From: JAXGPF01 sp964463985
Lineage (GTDB): Bacteria > Verrucomicrobiota > Kiritimatiellia > JAAZAB01
Direction: 5' to 3'
DNA length: 36,607 nucleotides
Assembly (NCBI GenBank): GCA_964463985.1
Contig: CAYXEK010000033.1
Span: forward strand, 1 to 36,607
Shown piece after piece: positions 1 through 8,155 of this stretch; the stretch's first letter is position 1; the number at the start of each line of letters is the position of its first letter. The notes beneath the pieces are model-generated. The model was not told where the DNA came from, did no database searches, and was given only the letters and a program-made list of their open reading frames with translations. The translations under genes were made by a program, and so were the position numbers.

Positions 1-3000
1 GCGCATACGCCCCCGCCTGCAAATCCGCCGCGACGACATCCGCGGTCTCCCGCATAAAGGCGATATCATCCTGGGCCACCATCGTCATGACATTCGGATT
101 TTCAAGGTTCGCACGTATGCGCGTGACGATCCCCCGCATATGCGCCAGATCTTGCCCGGACAGCGGATCAATCTTCCAGTCCTTTACCCGCGCGCCGGCG
201 CCTTGCAGGCGGTAAGCCGCCACGCCATACGGCGCCAGCGGAACGGTCAACACGCCGTCCGGCCCCACTTCCGCCCCGGCACCGGCCAGATTGCGGACTG
301 GGCCGGCGTTTTCGAGGATTAAACGGCCGGTAACCGGCCAATAACCCGGATTGGCGACAACCACGAAGCAGTCGCCATCCTTGCGCAACTCCCGGATCGC
401 CAGGTTTGATTCAAGTCCGGTGCCGTCCACCGCTTCAAAGCGTTCGGCCGGCAAGGCCCGCAGGACGCGCGCGAACGCGCGCAAGGGCTGTTCATCGCCG
501 ATCAGGAAGCCCGCATCGGTATAGCCAAACATTACCAGCTCCGGGTCGGCGCCAACCAGGGACTGGGTGAATGGTTCCCGCGCGAAATCGCCGGCCGCGC
601 GCGTGTGCATCGTGGATTGAAACGGGCGCACCCAGTTTGAGCGTTCCGGCAGCTTGTCATACGAGCGTTCGATCTCCAGCGTGCCGTGATGGACGGCCAC
701 TGCGCGTTTTGTCTCGCGGCGATAAAGCTCGTAAAAATCCCGGCCGGTGTTCTGTTCCCAGCCCTGCCAGGCGCTGCGGCGGTCACCGCTGGGCAGGACA
801 TACTTGGCCTGAAGCATTTGCGGGAACCAAAGTTGATTTTCACGGAACAGCGCCGGATCCCAACCCCACGCGCGCATGAAAGATTCCAGCGATTCACCGG
901 ATTCCAGCCATTGCCGGGTATGATCCGGGAAAAAATACAGCGTCGGCACGCAGATCAAATCCGGTCGCCGCGCACGCAGACGCGCGCCCAGGCTATCGAA
1001 AAATTGCGTGATTTGCCCACAGCGCCAGCATTCCCATTCCGGCCGGACGGCCGCGGACATTAAAAATGCCCGGCGTTTCCGGAAACGCTCCGGATCGTCC
1101 GCGGCGCCCGGGACTTGAATTTTCGTATCCGCCTCAAACCGCCGGATGGCGGCATCGTCATACGTGAAGTAAAACGGGTCCATGGCCGCCGGGCTCTTCC
1201 CGTAATCGTTCAAACGGAACGACGGCAGCCAGTCGCCGCCGAAGTGGCTCTGCCAGTATACGCCCAAGAAATTCGGCTGGTCTTGGAACGCATCCGCGAC
1301 ATCCTCAGCCACCCGGAACATGGTTTCCGCCACCCGGGGATGCAGAAAATTCAAAAACCCTGACTGCGCGCCATCCGCGGCGACCATCTGGAAGGTGTCC
1401 GCCCCGGCGCGCACCCGGCTGTTGCCGGCCACGTTTTCCGGCGCATCCGTCAACATGGAATTGTCCATAAACTGGACATTGGCCAGCACTGCCAGACCGT
1501 TTTCACGGAACACGCGCACCAGGGTATGGCGGATATCCATCGGAATCCGCGCCGCGCCAATCCCATCATAGCCGGAGGTGTAACGGGCATACAGCGAGTT
1601 CGGGTGCGCGTCATTGTATTGGTAGGCGCCAATCACCGCAAGGTTCTGTCCGCAGAAACGCAGATACTCCGCGTAGCGTTCGGCCGTATCAAGGTAATCT
1701 TCCAGCGCCTGGCAGGCTTCCTGCACCGGCCGGGTATCGGCCCGCGCGCCGGTGGTTTGATCCCATCCGCCCGCCGGATTGCGGCGCGGGAAAAACGCGT
1801 ACCGGTAACTCATGCTTTCCATCACGCCGCCCAGCCGGCGCGCGCCGGCATCCTGCACGTCCAACGCCGGCAGCCGGCCGGCGACATGGTAAACTTTCAG
1901 GCGGCTGGCCGCCGCGGGAACATCCTTCATCAAGGTCATGACATTCACCGCCGTCCAGCCGGCATCGGCCCGGTGCAACCACTTCAGTTCCCGCATTTGG
2001 CCGCTGACCGGATAGCGCCCGCCCGTATAGACCGCCGGCGTGGATTTGCCCATCGTCCGCGGCCCGTCATACGTGGTTGCCAGCGAAACCCCCATCCAGC
2101 GTTCCCGGTCATCCGGGTATTCCAGCGCGAGCAGGTAGAAATCCCCCGGATGCTGGAACTGGATATTGTAGGCGAAGAAAGCGCTGGGATTGCAATGGCG
2201 CCCGGCATAATTCGGCCGGGTTTCGCGGTATTTCAGCCCTTGGCGTTCCACGATGGCCGGCGTCTTGATCTCGCGGAAGGTATCGCACTCCACCCAGGGG
2301 TGCGGGTCGGCCGGGTTCGTAAAATCAATCGTCGTTTCCAGCGCCAGGTCCATGCCATCTTCGAAATTCGTTCCCGCGACTGCCTGCATGGGAATCCGTC
2401 CCGCCACCAGCAGGGGCTCCGGAATCCGCCGTTCAACCAGTTCTCCCCCGGCGCGCAGGGCGGCTTGAATCGTATAAATTCCGCGCGGTAAGGGCGGCTG
2501 CGCGATTTCAAACACCAGGGAGTCATCCCGCTTCACGAAGGCCTTCACCTCGCCGGATTGGACGGCTCTCAGCCGGCCGCCCGCGAAACGGTTCAGCGTC
2601 CATTCCACAGCCGGCGCGCGCGCCGCGAAGCCCGCCGGAATCCGCACCCGCAGCGCCAAGGCATTCGTTTCGGCAAAGAAAAGGCGTGGTTCCGCCGGAT
2701 TTTCCAACACCAGGCACCCATCATATGCCGGCCGGTCCCAGACATTTTTTAAACCAAGCCCTTGTTGCGCCAACGCCGCCGCCTGCGCATTGGTCGGATC
2801 GCCGCCAATCGCCCGCCAGGCGCTGTCATCGAATCCCGCCGCCGCCCACCCCTGCTCCAGCCGGGAACTCCAACGCCAGTCCGCATCGCTGCCGAACCGG
2901 ATGATTTCGCCCGATTCCATGATTACCGCGCCCTGGAGATAAAATTGCGAAAGATATTCCGCGCCGGACAGGCGATCCGGCCCGGGGGTAACGCCGCCCA

Positions 3001-3889
3001 GCCCCAGACAATTCCGCCCGGCATGCAGATATGGTTGCATGTCCAGGGAACGCGTCTGGCAAAATTGCCAGAAATATTTATTCTGCGGCCGCGCGCCCAA
3101 AATGCAGTTGTCCGGCGCCTCCCGCCCGTTGACGTAAAGCCGCCCCATAATGCCAACCGTGGCAACCGCCCGCCAGATTTTGCCGGCGGGAATGTCGATT
3201 TCCTTGCGGTAATATCCCTCGCGCACTGTCCGGATAATATCAAGATTGCGGATGGCGATTTCCGTGCCCGGGGTCCCTTCGATTTCCAGGATCAGTCCGT
3301 CCGGCCGGCGGGTAAAGCCGCTGTACCAGCCCGGGAAGCGGCTCAGCCGCAAGGTCTGCCATTCCGTGCCGGCCAGCGCCGCCTGGGAGACTTTGCCCTT
3401 GAGCAGATTTTCCGGCTGCCCGTCCGCCAGCGCCCGCAGCTTCCAGACACTGGTTGTGCCATGCGCCTGGCATGCCTCCACCTGAACTTCAAACTGGGTG
3501 TCCCACAATTCAATCCGCTCGGAGACCGGCTGGCGGCCATCGGTGTTCCCCCAGCCCACGGTTGCCTTGCCTTGCGCCATACGGAACTTCAAATTGCCGT
3601 CTGCCGTCATCTGGAGATTGGAAATGCCCTCGGAAAAATGCGTCAGGTTGGCGCGATCCGGATCGGCCAACCGCCATTCCCGGCCGAGGATGTCTTTTTC
3701 AACGCCCTGCTCTTTTGGCGGCGTCAACAGTATTTTGGCATGGAATAACTCGCCGATGGCCGGATTGCCGCTGGATTCAAGGGCCCGGGCGGACACGGCC
3801 AGGCTGGAAGACATTGCCAGAATCAGCGTAATCTTTATGATGCCGACCCGATTTTCCGCCAAGCGTTGGGCATGATTCATGATTGTCAT
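1..3889 (-). CDS. Very large secreted glycosidase-like protein, C-terminus cut by window edge
   Basis: An uninterrupted minus-strand frame of about 1,296 codons runs to the left edge with no stop, so the C-terminus is missing. Two ATGs are possible, at 3889 and 3880 (M-T-I-M-N-H). Neither has a clear Shine-Dalgarno. The N-terminus looks like a signal peptide: a basic start, then IIKITLILAMSSSLAVSARA. The first 400 residues look like beta-sandwich modules. They include a stretch resembling the galactose-binding folds of GH2/GH78-type enzymes, with the pattern W..A.FDDSAWR. The second half has TIM-barrel-like segments, for example FLGVYWQSHFGGDWLP, followed by a beta-domain ending PLAPYGVAAYRL and then a helical segment at the edge. 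No catalytic pair can be assigned. The family is not recognised; secreted glycoside hydrolase is an inference from architecture and neighbours. Confidence 0.8.
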   Translation of the reverse strand, partial: MTIMNHAQRLAENRVGIIKITLILAMSSSLAVSARALESSGNPAIGELFHAKILLTPPKEQGVEKDILGREWRLADPDRANLTHFSEGISNLQMTADGNLKFRMAQGKATVGWGNTDGRQPVSERIELWDTQFEVQVEACQAHGTTSVWKLRALADGQPENLLKGKVSQAALAGTEWQTLRLSRFPGWYSGFTRRPDGLILEIEGTPGTEIAIRNLDIIRTVREGYYRKEIDIPAGKIWRAVATVGIMGRLYVNGREAPDNCILGARPQNKYFWQFCQTRSLDMQPYLHAGRNCLGLGGVTPGPDRLSGAEYLSQFYLQGAVIMESGEIIRFGSDADWRWSSRLEQGWAAAGFDDSAWRAIGGDPTNAQAAALAQQGLGLKNVWDRPAYDGCLVLENPAEPRLFFAETNALALRVRIPAGFAARAPAVEWTLNRFAGGRLRAVQSGEVKAFVKRDDSLVFEIAQPPLPRGIYTIQAALRAGGELVERRIPEPLLVAGRIPMQAVAGTNFEDGMDLALETTIDFTNPADPHPWVECDTFREIKTPAIVERQGLKYRETRPNYAGRHCNPSAFFAYNIQFQHPGDFYLLALEYPDDRERWMGVSLATTYDGPRTMGKSTPAVYTGGRYPVSGQMRELKWLHRADAGWTAVNVMTLMKDVPAAASRLKVYHVAGRLPALDVQDAGARRLGGVMESMSYRYAFFPRRNPAGGWDQTTGARADTRPVQEACQALEDYLDTAERYAEYLRFCGQNLAVIGAYQYNDAHPNSLYARYTSGYDGIGAARIPMDIRHTLVRVFRENGLAVLANVQFMDNSMLTDAPENVAGNSRVRAGADTFQMVAADGAQSGFLNFLHPRVAETMFRVAEDVADAFQDQPNFLGVYWQSHFGGDWLPSFRLNDYGKSPAAMDPFYFTYDDAAIRRFEADTKIQVPGAADDPERFRKRRAFLMSAAVRPEWECWRCGQITQFFDSLGARLRARRPDLICVPTLYFFPDHTRQWLESGESLESFMRAWGWDPALFRENQLWFPQMLQAKYVLPSGDRRSAWQGWEQNTGRDFYELYRRETKRAVAVHHGTLEIERSYDKLPERSNWVRPFQSTMHTRAAGDFAREPFTQSLVGADPELVMFGYTDAGFLIGDEQPLRAFARVLRALPAERFEAVDGTGLESNLAIRELRKDGDCFVVVANPGYWPVTGRLILENAGPVRNLAGAGAEVGPDGVLTVPLAPYGVAAYRLQGAGARVKDWKIDPLSGQDLAHMRGIVTRIRANLENPNVMTMVAQDDIAFMRETADVVAADLQAGAYA

Positions 3890-3910
3890 TCAGTGGCATC
3901 CCATGGAAAA

Positions 3911-3946
3911 TTGGAATGATGGAACGATGGAATAATGGGGACGGGG
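3911..3946. repeat. Short GGAATnnTGG-type tandem repeat, copy 1
   Basis: The plus strand carries closely spaced words GGAATGATGG, GGAACGATGG and GGAATAATGG followed by GGACGGGG. The same array occurs in inverted orientation at 4035-4069. Both lie in the 408-bp gap between the large left-hand gene and the next gene. The gap otherwise holds only repeats and no convincing gene. Confidence 0.6.
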
Positions 3947-4034
3947 TTGCGGCGCACAATCAAGCGAGCAAAATACCGGAACCACGTTTAATAAAAAAAG
4001 CGCGGCCATATTTTGCAACTCTTTGATTTTCAAC

Positions 4035-4079
4035 ATTCCATTATTCCACTATTCCAGCATTCCCGTCCCTGTGGGACGG
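4035..4079. repeat. Inverted copy of the GGAATnnTGG repeat, ending in a small hairpin
   Basis: ATTCCATTATTCCACTATTCC and further ATTCC words are the inverted form of the array at 3911-3946. The copy ends in a perfect 7-bp stem, CCGTCCC-TGT-GGGACGG, at 4063-4079. There is no T-run, so it is not called a terminator. Confidence 0.55.
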
Positions 4080-4093
4080 TAATGTTTTCGCAT

Positions 4094-4156
4094 GAGCCAA
4101 TTTCAAAACTAACGTTTTGAAAGAATTCAGAATTCAGCAGTCAGAATTCAGAATAA
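4094..4156 (+). repeat. 63-bp dispersed repeat, copy A
   Basis: This unit starts GAGCCAATTTCAAAAC and ends AGTCAGAATTCAGAATAA. It matches an inverted copy of exactly the same length at 7173-7235 with 6 mismatches counted by eye. It contains the internal repeated word GAATTCAG. A more diverged inverted copy follows at 4195-4260. The unit lies downstream of the URO-D gene at 4298-5428, in that gene's reading direction. Confidence 0.75.
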
Positions 4157-4194
4157 AAGCAAGGTATTTATGGTTAAGGTGTTATATAGTTTTT

Positions 4195-4260
4195 TAATTC
4201 TGACTACTGAATACTGGCTACTGAATACTGCTTTCAAAAGCTGACTTTTGAAAGCAACTC
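4195..4260 (-). repeat. Diverged third copy of the 63-bp dispersed repeat
   Basis: Read on the minus strand it begins GAGTTGCTTTCAAAAG and continues TTTTGAAAGCAG, then repeated TATTCAGTAG words. This parallels the layout of the 63-bp unit at 4094-4156: a GAGnn head, a CTTTCAAAA/TTTTGAAAG inverted pair, then a TTCAG-rich tail. With that copy it forms a head-to-head inverted pair just downstream of the URO-D gene. Confidence 0.55.
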
Positions 4261-4297
4261 GCATATAATATTTTCAGCCATAAATATTATGTATCAG

Positions 4298-5428
4298 TCA
4301 GCCATAGCATTCTTTGCACCAGCGCAGCAATTCAAGACCGCGCTCCCGGGTTCCCCCCATGAAACAAAGAATGAGCCCGCCGCCATCCGCCAGTTGGTTG
4401 AACAGTTCGCGATCGGCGTGAACGGCCACCGGCTTGTTATTCCCGTCCGCAACATAATAATCCGGCGCGCCGGTGATGGTCACGCCGGCCGCCACGGCCC
4501 GGCGTTTAAGCTCCGCTAAATCTTCACGCGTCCGGGTCATTCCGCGCAGGTAACGCGAGATATCAATTGACAATATTCCCTTGTGATCGAGGATGGCGTC
4601 AAGATAGCCCGGGAACACCGGCCCGCATGTATGCAGATGCCCGTATCCGTATTTTTGAAATATGCGCATATTGGCGGGCCGGCAGAACTTGGCGTGCAAG
4701 TCGGGACTGAGAATGGAAATATAATCATCGTGCAGAATAATGCCGTTGCCTTCATGAAACATGTGATTGTTCAGGAGGCACAAATCCGGATCGCCGATCC
4801 AACGTCGGGAGGCGTCAATCAAATCAATGATTGCCTGAGTTGTTCGATCGAACAATTCCTCAACCAGTTCCGGCGTATCAAACATGGCTATCATCAATTC
4901 CGCGTCGCCCATCAGCATGCTGGCCACGCCGTAGGGAGTCTGCCAGTCAAACGGCATGATTTTAATTTTTCCATCCGTGGCCGCCGCCCATGCTTGCAGG
5001 CGTTTTTTCAGCAATGGCCCCATGCCGTCGGTTTCCGGATCAATCCGGCGCGGCAGTTTGTCAAGATCCTTTTCCAGGTCCACAATCAATTTTTCCGCCA
5101 CATTGGCCAGGCCGTTGCTTTCCGAAATCATGGTTTTTGCGCCGAACAGGCTGGGCATGATGGCCTGAGTATAGGGCGAGCCGGCCCAAATCCATGGATA
5201 AAAATCGCCTTCTGGAAAGAGGTCGTATTGCCGCTGGCGCATGTCAATCCAGGAGGCTAAATCCTGCTCGTCGTCAAATAAGTCGTGTTTGGACAAGGCC
5301 GGCCCCTGGCGCATTACATTGTAAAAAATCGGGACACGATCGGGAATTTTGCCTTCCGCCAGCAATTCCATCCGTTGAATGGTTTCCCGCACACGTCCAT
5401 CGTCATAATTTAAAGCATATTTTTGCAT
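4298..5428 (-). CDS. Uroporphyrinogen-decarboxylase-like (URO-D/MtaA superfamily) protein
   Basis: A 376-residue protein with URO-D superfamily features: an N-terminal amphipathic helix containing R..E.......G..PDRVP and a barrel strand bearing HLHTCGP (H266, C268, G269). This corresponds to the H-x-C-G metal-binding motif of corrinoid and thiol methyltransferases such as MtaA and CmuA, not to the catalytic arginines of true heme HemE. No signal peptide is seen, so it is cytoplasmic. Expansions of this family in PVC genomes are known, with roles mostly untested. Methyl transfer from a methylated sugar or corrinoid is possible, but no corrinoid-binding protein is visible nearby. It lies between the large secreted glycosidase-like gene and the ROK gene. 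The start follows GGATGGAAT, a weak ribosome binding site. Confidence 0.88.
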   Translation of the reverse strand: MQKYALNYDDGRVRETIQRMELLAEGKIPDRVPIFYNVMRQGPALSKHDLFDDEQDLASWIDMRQRQYDLFPEGDFYPWIWAGSPYTQAIMPSLFGAKTMISESNGLANVAEKLIVDLEKDLDKLPRRIDPETDGMGPLLKKRLQAWAAATDGKIKIMPFDWQTPYGVASMLMGDAELMIAMFDTPELVEELFDRTTQAIIDLIDASRRWIGDPDLCLLNNHMFHEGNGIILHDDYISILSPDLHAKFCRPANMRIFQKYGYGHLHTCGPVFPGYLDAILDHKGILSIDISRYLRGMTRTREDLAELKRRAVAAGVTITGAPDYYVADGNNKPVAVHADRELFNQLADGGGLILCFMGGTRERGLELLRWCKECYG

Positions 5429-5596
5429 ATTCCATCCGCATACTTGGTTTAATTTTCACTGTCATTCCATAGATATAATTCATCACCTGGAAACAACGAT
5501 ATTCTTTAAGGAAAAGGGAGATTGCTTATAATCTTAAGTTCTGGTTTTTTGGCAATGGCATCGTCCCCACTGGGCACACAAAGCAGAGCAAAATTA

Positions 5597-5627
5597 GCCA
5601 CAAAAAAGCACAAGATGCACAAAATCA
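5597..5627 (-). repeat. TTTGTG-type dispersed repeat
   Basis: On the minus strand this reads as successive words ending in TTGTG (GATTTTGTG, CATCTTGTG, CTTTTTTGTGG). It is the inverted counterpart of the array at 5891-5920 and is similar in kind to the CTTCGTG arrays at 16153 and 25689. Confidence 0.5.
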
Positions 5628-5649
5628 GATTGTTTACGACTGCCGCGCC

Positions 5650-5746
5650 GACCGGCATCTGCCGGTCTGGCGGATCGGCTGACACCCTGATACGCGAATT
5701 AATTCGGGTATCCGGGTGTCCGCCGATCCATGTCCGCATAGCGGAC
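5650..5746. repeat. Cluster of three palindromes
   Basis: Three inverted repeats sit back to back. At 5650-5667, GACCGGCA-TC-TGCCGGTC has a perfect 8-bp stem. At 5672-5729 there is a 58-bp imperfect palindrome with 29-bp arms meeting at AATT (left arm starts GGATCGGC, right arm ends GCCGATCC; 3 mismatches by eye). At 5732-5746, GTCCGC-ATA-GCGGAC is a perfect 6-bp stem. No T-run follows on either strand. The arrangement resembles clustered extragenic palindromic elements more than a terminator. Confidence 0.75.
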
Positions 5747-5813
5747 AGCGCGGCATTTTTCAACATCCCGTGCAATTAAATTACATCCATGCTTTTCCCT
5801 GTGCCTGTGCTTG

Positions 5814-5839
5814 CCCGCCGTAGCTGTAGCGAAGGCGGG
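5814..5839. repeat. CCCGCC/GGCGGG extragenic hairpin
   Basis: CCCGCC at 5814-5819 pairs with GGCGGG at 5834-5839 around GTAGCTGTAGCGAA. Related hairpins with GGCGGG/CCCGCC stems occur at 20195-20210. It looks like a dispersed extragenic palindrome; no T-tract is present. Confidence 0.5.
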
Positions 5840-5890
5840 TGGCTACCGCACTCCCTCCGCTCATCCGTTTCTGCGATAATAATCCCTATC

Positions 5891-5920
5891 TTCTTTGTGG
5901 CTTTGCGTCTTTGTGAGAAA
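5891..5920 (+). repeat. TTTGTG-type dispersed repeat
   Basis: The plus strand reads TTCTTTGTGG, CTTTGCGTC, TTTGTGAGA, a roughly 9-bp period. It is inverted relative to the array at 5597-5627. It lies just downstream of the ROK gene stop. Confidence 0.5.
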
Positions 5921-5962
5921 ACAAAGCATTTTTCTGTGGGATGCTACTGGATAATTTTAATT

Positions 5963-6973
5963 TCACCGCACAAGGCTAGCACGCGGCCCCGGCCCTGATT
6001 CCGCGGCGACCACCGCTCCCAGCAGAGCGGCAGACTCCAGACGATCTGCACGCACAATTCCGGATTCCGGAATCAATCCCGATATCCGAGCCATCAACGG
6101 CGCGCGCAACAGATCGAACGCCCGGGATATCTGACCGCCGAACACAAGATGATCAGGCTGGAAGTCCCGGAGCGGCGGCGCCAGCGCCTCGCCCAGCAGA
6201 TCTCCCAAAGTCTGAAATACTTTACAGGCATCAAGATCGCCGCTGCGCGCCAGCCCCGCGATTTCCTTGACCGTTAAACGCTCGATCTCAAATCCCGCGC
6301 AGTGGTTGATGCGCGGATCGGCAGGGGGCGCGGCCAAGGCATAACAATCTCCTTTATTCCGATTTCGGATCTTATCACGCAGCATCACAAGGTATAAATC
6401 CTCCAATGCCGGGCCGCCAATAAAATTTTCAAGCTTGCCGCCGCGGAATGGCATACGTCCCAGCCCCTTGTCCGGCACCCCATCTCCCGGCGGTATGATT
6501 GTGCCGTCCGCCATGAACGCCGATCCGACGCCCGTACCCAGCGTCACCGCCATGGCGCGTCCGGATTGCAGCGCTGGATCAAGCGCCGCCGCCCCACACA
6601 AAAATGCCTGCACATCGTGGATGAACTTAATGTCCGCTTCCGCGCCTTCCGGCCAGGCCCGGTGAAATTCATGTTTCAAGTTGACTTTGTAAATTGACCG
6701 ATACTTGTCTTCCCGCATCAGGCTGACGCCTTTTTCGTAATCCAGCGGACCGCACATCGCGACGCATATCCGGCGCACGGCGCACCCATGCCCGCGCGCC
6801 AGCGCCAATCCGCGTTTGATCGCACCGCAAAATGATGCGAGAATTTCCTGCGCTGCGTCCCGTGAATTCACCGGGACGGCTTGCCATCCGTCCAGCAAAT
6901 GCCGGTTCGGATCAACCAACGCGGACTTGATGTACTTCCCCCCGATATCCATCGCAAAGCACACCGTCCGCAT
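5963..6973 (-). CDS. ROK-family sugar kinase
   Basis: A 336-residue cytoplasmic protein with the actin-like ATPase fold of ROK kinases. It has the phosphate-1 motif DIGGKYIKSALVD (D9-D21), the putative catalytic aspartate in FIHDVQ (D120), the adenosine/phosphate-2 loop TLGTGVGSAFM (144-154), a GP(A) segment near 187-190, and a late VFGGQIS motif. The classic ROK zinc motif C-x-C-G-x-x-G-C is absent, so this is an atypical member; hexose or amino-sugar phosphorylation is likely but the substrate is not readable. The start is supported by a G-rich site (GGGGG) 6 nt upstream. The 270-bp gap before it holds a palindrome (7127-7141) resembling the operators of the neighbouring rpiR-type gene, which suggests shared control. 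Confidence 0.88.
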   Translation of the reverse strand: MRTVCFAMDIGGKYIKSALVDPNRHLLDGWQAVPVNSRDAAQEILASFCGAIKRGLALARGHGCAVRRICVAMCGPLDYEKGVSLMREDKYRSIYKVNLKHEFHRAWPEGAEADIKFIHDVQAFLCGAAALDPALQSGRAMAVTLGTGVGSAFMADGTIIPPGDGVPDKGLGRMPFRGGKLENFIGGPALEDLYLVMLRDKIRNRNKGDCYALAAPPADPRINHCAGFEIERLTVKEIAGLARSGDLDACKVFQTLGDLLGEALAPPLRDFQPDHLVFGGQISRAFDLLRAPLMARISGLIPESGIVRADRLESAALLGAVVAAESGPGPRASLVR

Positions 6974-7126
6974 ACTATGCCCCCGTATTGCGCAATCGCG
7001 GCAATCTCACCCTGGCGACCCGCGCTAACTTTCATAAATACTACATTTACTCCGGCGGAGCCGTTCTGTACCGGCGCAATAAAATCTGACGGCTCGCTAG
7101 AATATCCCGCCATAGCTTTCCGGCAC

Positions 7127-7141
7127 TGCTGTTTTACAGCA
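7127..7141. promoter_or_regulatory. Candidate RpiR-type operator upstream of the ROK gene
   Basis: TGCTGT-TTT-ACAGCA is a perfect 6-3-6 inverted repeat. It shares layout and most bases with the palindromes at 8131 and 8162 (TGCAGT-TTT-ACTGnA), differing at one position per half-site. It lies 154 bp before the ROK start codon. A CATAAT sequence lies a little upstream on the minus strand, but no convincing -35 was found. Operator function is inferred. Confidence 0.45.
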
Positions 7142-7172
7142 ACCTAACGCGTTGATATTATGCCGTTTGCTA

Positions 7173-7235
7173 TTATTCTGAATTCTGACTCCTGCATTCT
7201 GAATTCATTCAAAAAGTTGGTTTTGGAATTGGCTC
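7173..7235 (-). repeat. 63-bp dispersed repeat, copy B (inverted)
   Basis: The reverse complement begins GAGCCAATTCCAAAAC and ends GTCAGAATTCAGAATAA, matching copy A at 4094-4156 over all 63 positions with 6 mismatches. It sits 8 bp beyond the stop of the rpiR-type gene. Copies A and B therefore face inward around the URO-D and ROK genes. Confidence 0.75.
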
Positions 7236-7243
7236 GGAATTTG

Positions 7244-8119
7244 TTATTTTACTCGTTGCGCCGGATTACGATTATTAGTCTTTCCCAGCATGGCATGCGT
7301 GCGTAATATATTTTCGCTGCTGCGTTCCATGTTCTTAAGCGTCATGTAAACGATCAGAAAATCCAGCGCCAGCAGTTGGGCAATCCGGGAGGTCATGGCG
7401 CCCAGCCGGAATACTTTTTCGTCCGAAGCCGTCAGCAGGCTGACTTCCGACATTTTCGCCAGGCGCGCATGCGGAAAATTGGTCACGCTGATGACCGGCG
7501 CATTTTTCGAACGCGCCAGCGAGGCCAGATCGCATACCGTCCGGTTTTCCCCGCTGAACGAGATTGCCAGCACTGCATCGCGCGGCTCGATCAACCCGCA
7601 GAATATCCGGCTGAAATCGGCGTCCGGATGATAAATCGCGTTGTATCCCAGCCGCAGCAGTTTGGCCTGGACATCCATGGCCACCACGCCGGATGCGCCC
7701 GCGCCCAGCAAAAATATGCGATGCGCGCGCCCCAGCAGATGCGCAGCCCGATTGACGGCGGTCTCGTCCAGCAGGCTGATGGTGTCTTGCATCACCCGGC
7801 TGTTGTGTTCCAGAAAATCGCGCCGGGTTTTGGCGAACAAGCCTTCCGGCAGGGAACTTGTTCCCGGTACGACCGGCACCGGCATGAATTCCGACGCTAG
7901 GGCCGCCTTCAATTCCGAAAAACCGGCGAAGCCCACTTTCTGGCAGAAACGGATGATCAGCGAATCGTCGCACCCGCAATCCCGGGCGATTTCCCGCGCC
8001 TTGTGCCGGACAATCCGATCGGGCGCCGCCAGGATATAATCCGCGATCCTGCGGTATTTGCCCGACAGGCCGGGATACCGGTGCCGGATGCGCAACAGCG
8101 ATTTGGGCGTTAGATTCAT
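7244..8119 (-). CDS. RpiR-family transcriptional regulator (HTH + SIS)
   Basis: A 291-residue protein with two RpiR-family domains. Residues 1-78 form the HTH_6 domain, with KYRRIADYILAAPDRI and the recognition region DSLIIRFCQKVGFAGFSELK. Residues from about 125 to 260 form a SIS sugar-phosphate domain (RIFLLGAGASG, then LAISFSGENRTVCDLA and APVISVTN). SIS domains bind phosphosugars, so the effector is probably a sugar phosphate, perhaps the ROK kinase product. A strong promoter with two palindromes lies directly upstream, suggesting autorepression. The start codon follows GAACGAG, a weak ribosome binding site. The regulator is transcribed toward the ROK and URO-D genes. Confidence 0.93.
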   Translation of the reverse strand: MNLTPKSLLRIRHRYPGLSGKYRRIADYILAAPDRIVRHKAREIARDCGCDDSLIIRFCQKVGFAGFSELKAALASEFMPVPVVPGTSSLPEGLFAKTRRDFLEHNSRVMQDTISLLDETAVNRAAHLLGRAHRIFLLGAGASGVVAMDVQAKLLRLGYNAIYHPDADFSRIFCGLIEPRDAVLAISFSGENRTVCDLASLARSKNAPVISVTNFPHARLAKMSEVSLLTASDEKVFRLGAMTSRIAQLLALDFLIVYMTLKNMERSSENILRTHAMLGKTNNRNPAQRVK

Positions 8120-8130
8120 CTCGTTCTGGA

Positions 8131-8145
8131 TGCAGTTTTACTGAA
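8131..8145. promoter_or_regulatory. RpiR-type operator 1 (15-bp palindrome)
   Basis: TGCAGT-TTT-ACTGAA is an inverted repeat with one mismatch, centred 31 bp from operator 2. It lies 11 bp before the rpiR-type start codon and downstream of the predicted transcription start. It resembles the TGTARTwwwAYTACA-type site known for HexR, another RpiR-family regulator. Confidence 0.72.
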
Positions 8146-8155
8146 TGTGAAATGA

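Larger units (their letters stand above)
5429..5962. other. 534-bp intergenic region filled with repeats, no gene
   Basis: No convincing coding frame is present. The region holds at least four kinds of repeat, listed separately: TTTGTG-type words at 5597-5627 and 5891-5920 in opposite orientation, a cluster of three palindromes at 5650-5746, and a CCCGCC/GGCGGG hairpin at 5814-5839. Short open frames here read through these repeats and look spurious. Any promoter for the URO-D gene at 5428 should lie at the left end, but no good -35/-10 pair was found. Confidence 0.7.

Noticed and set aside
1526..2491. A 321-codon open frame on the plus strand
   Set aside because: It lies antisense within the large left-hand gene, whose frame is open for about 1,296 codons with a signal peptide. 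The plus frame has low-complexity R/P-rich composition.
7120..7145. tRNA or structured RNA between rpiR and ROK genes
   Set aside because: Only the single 15-bp palindrome is present; no cloverleaf arms or conserved tRNA bases were found.
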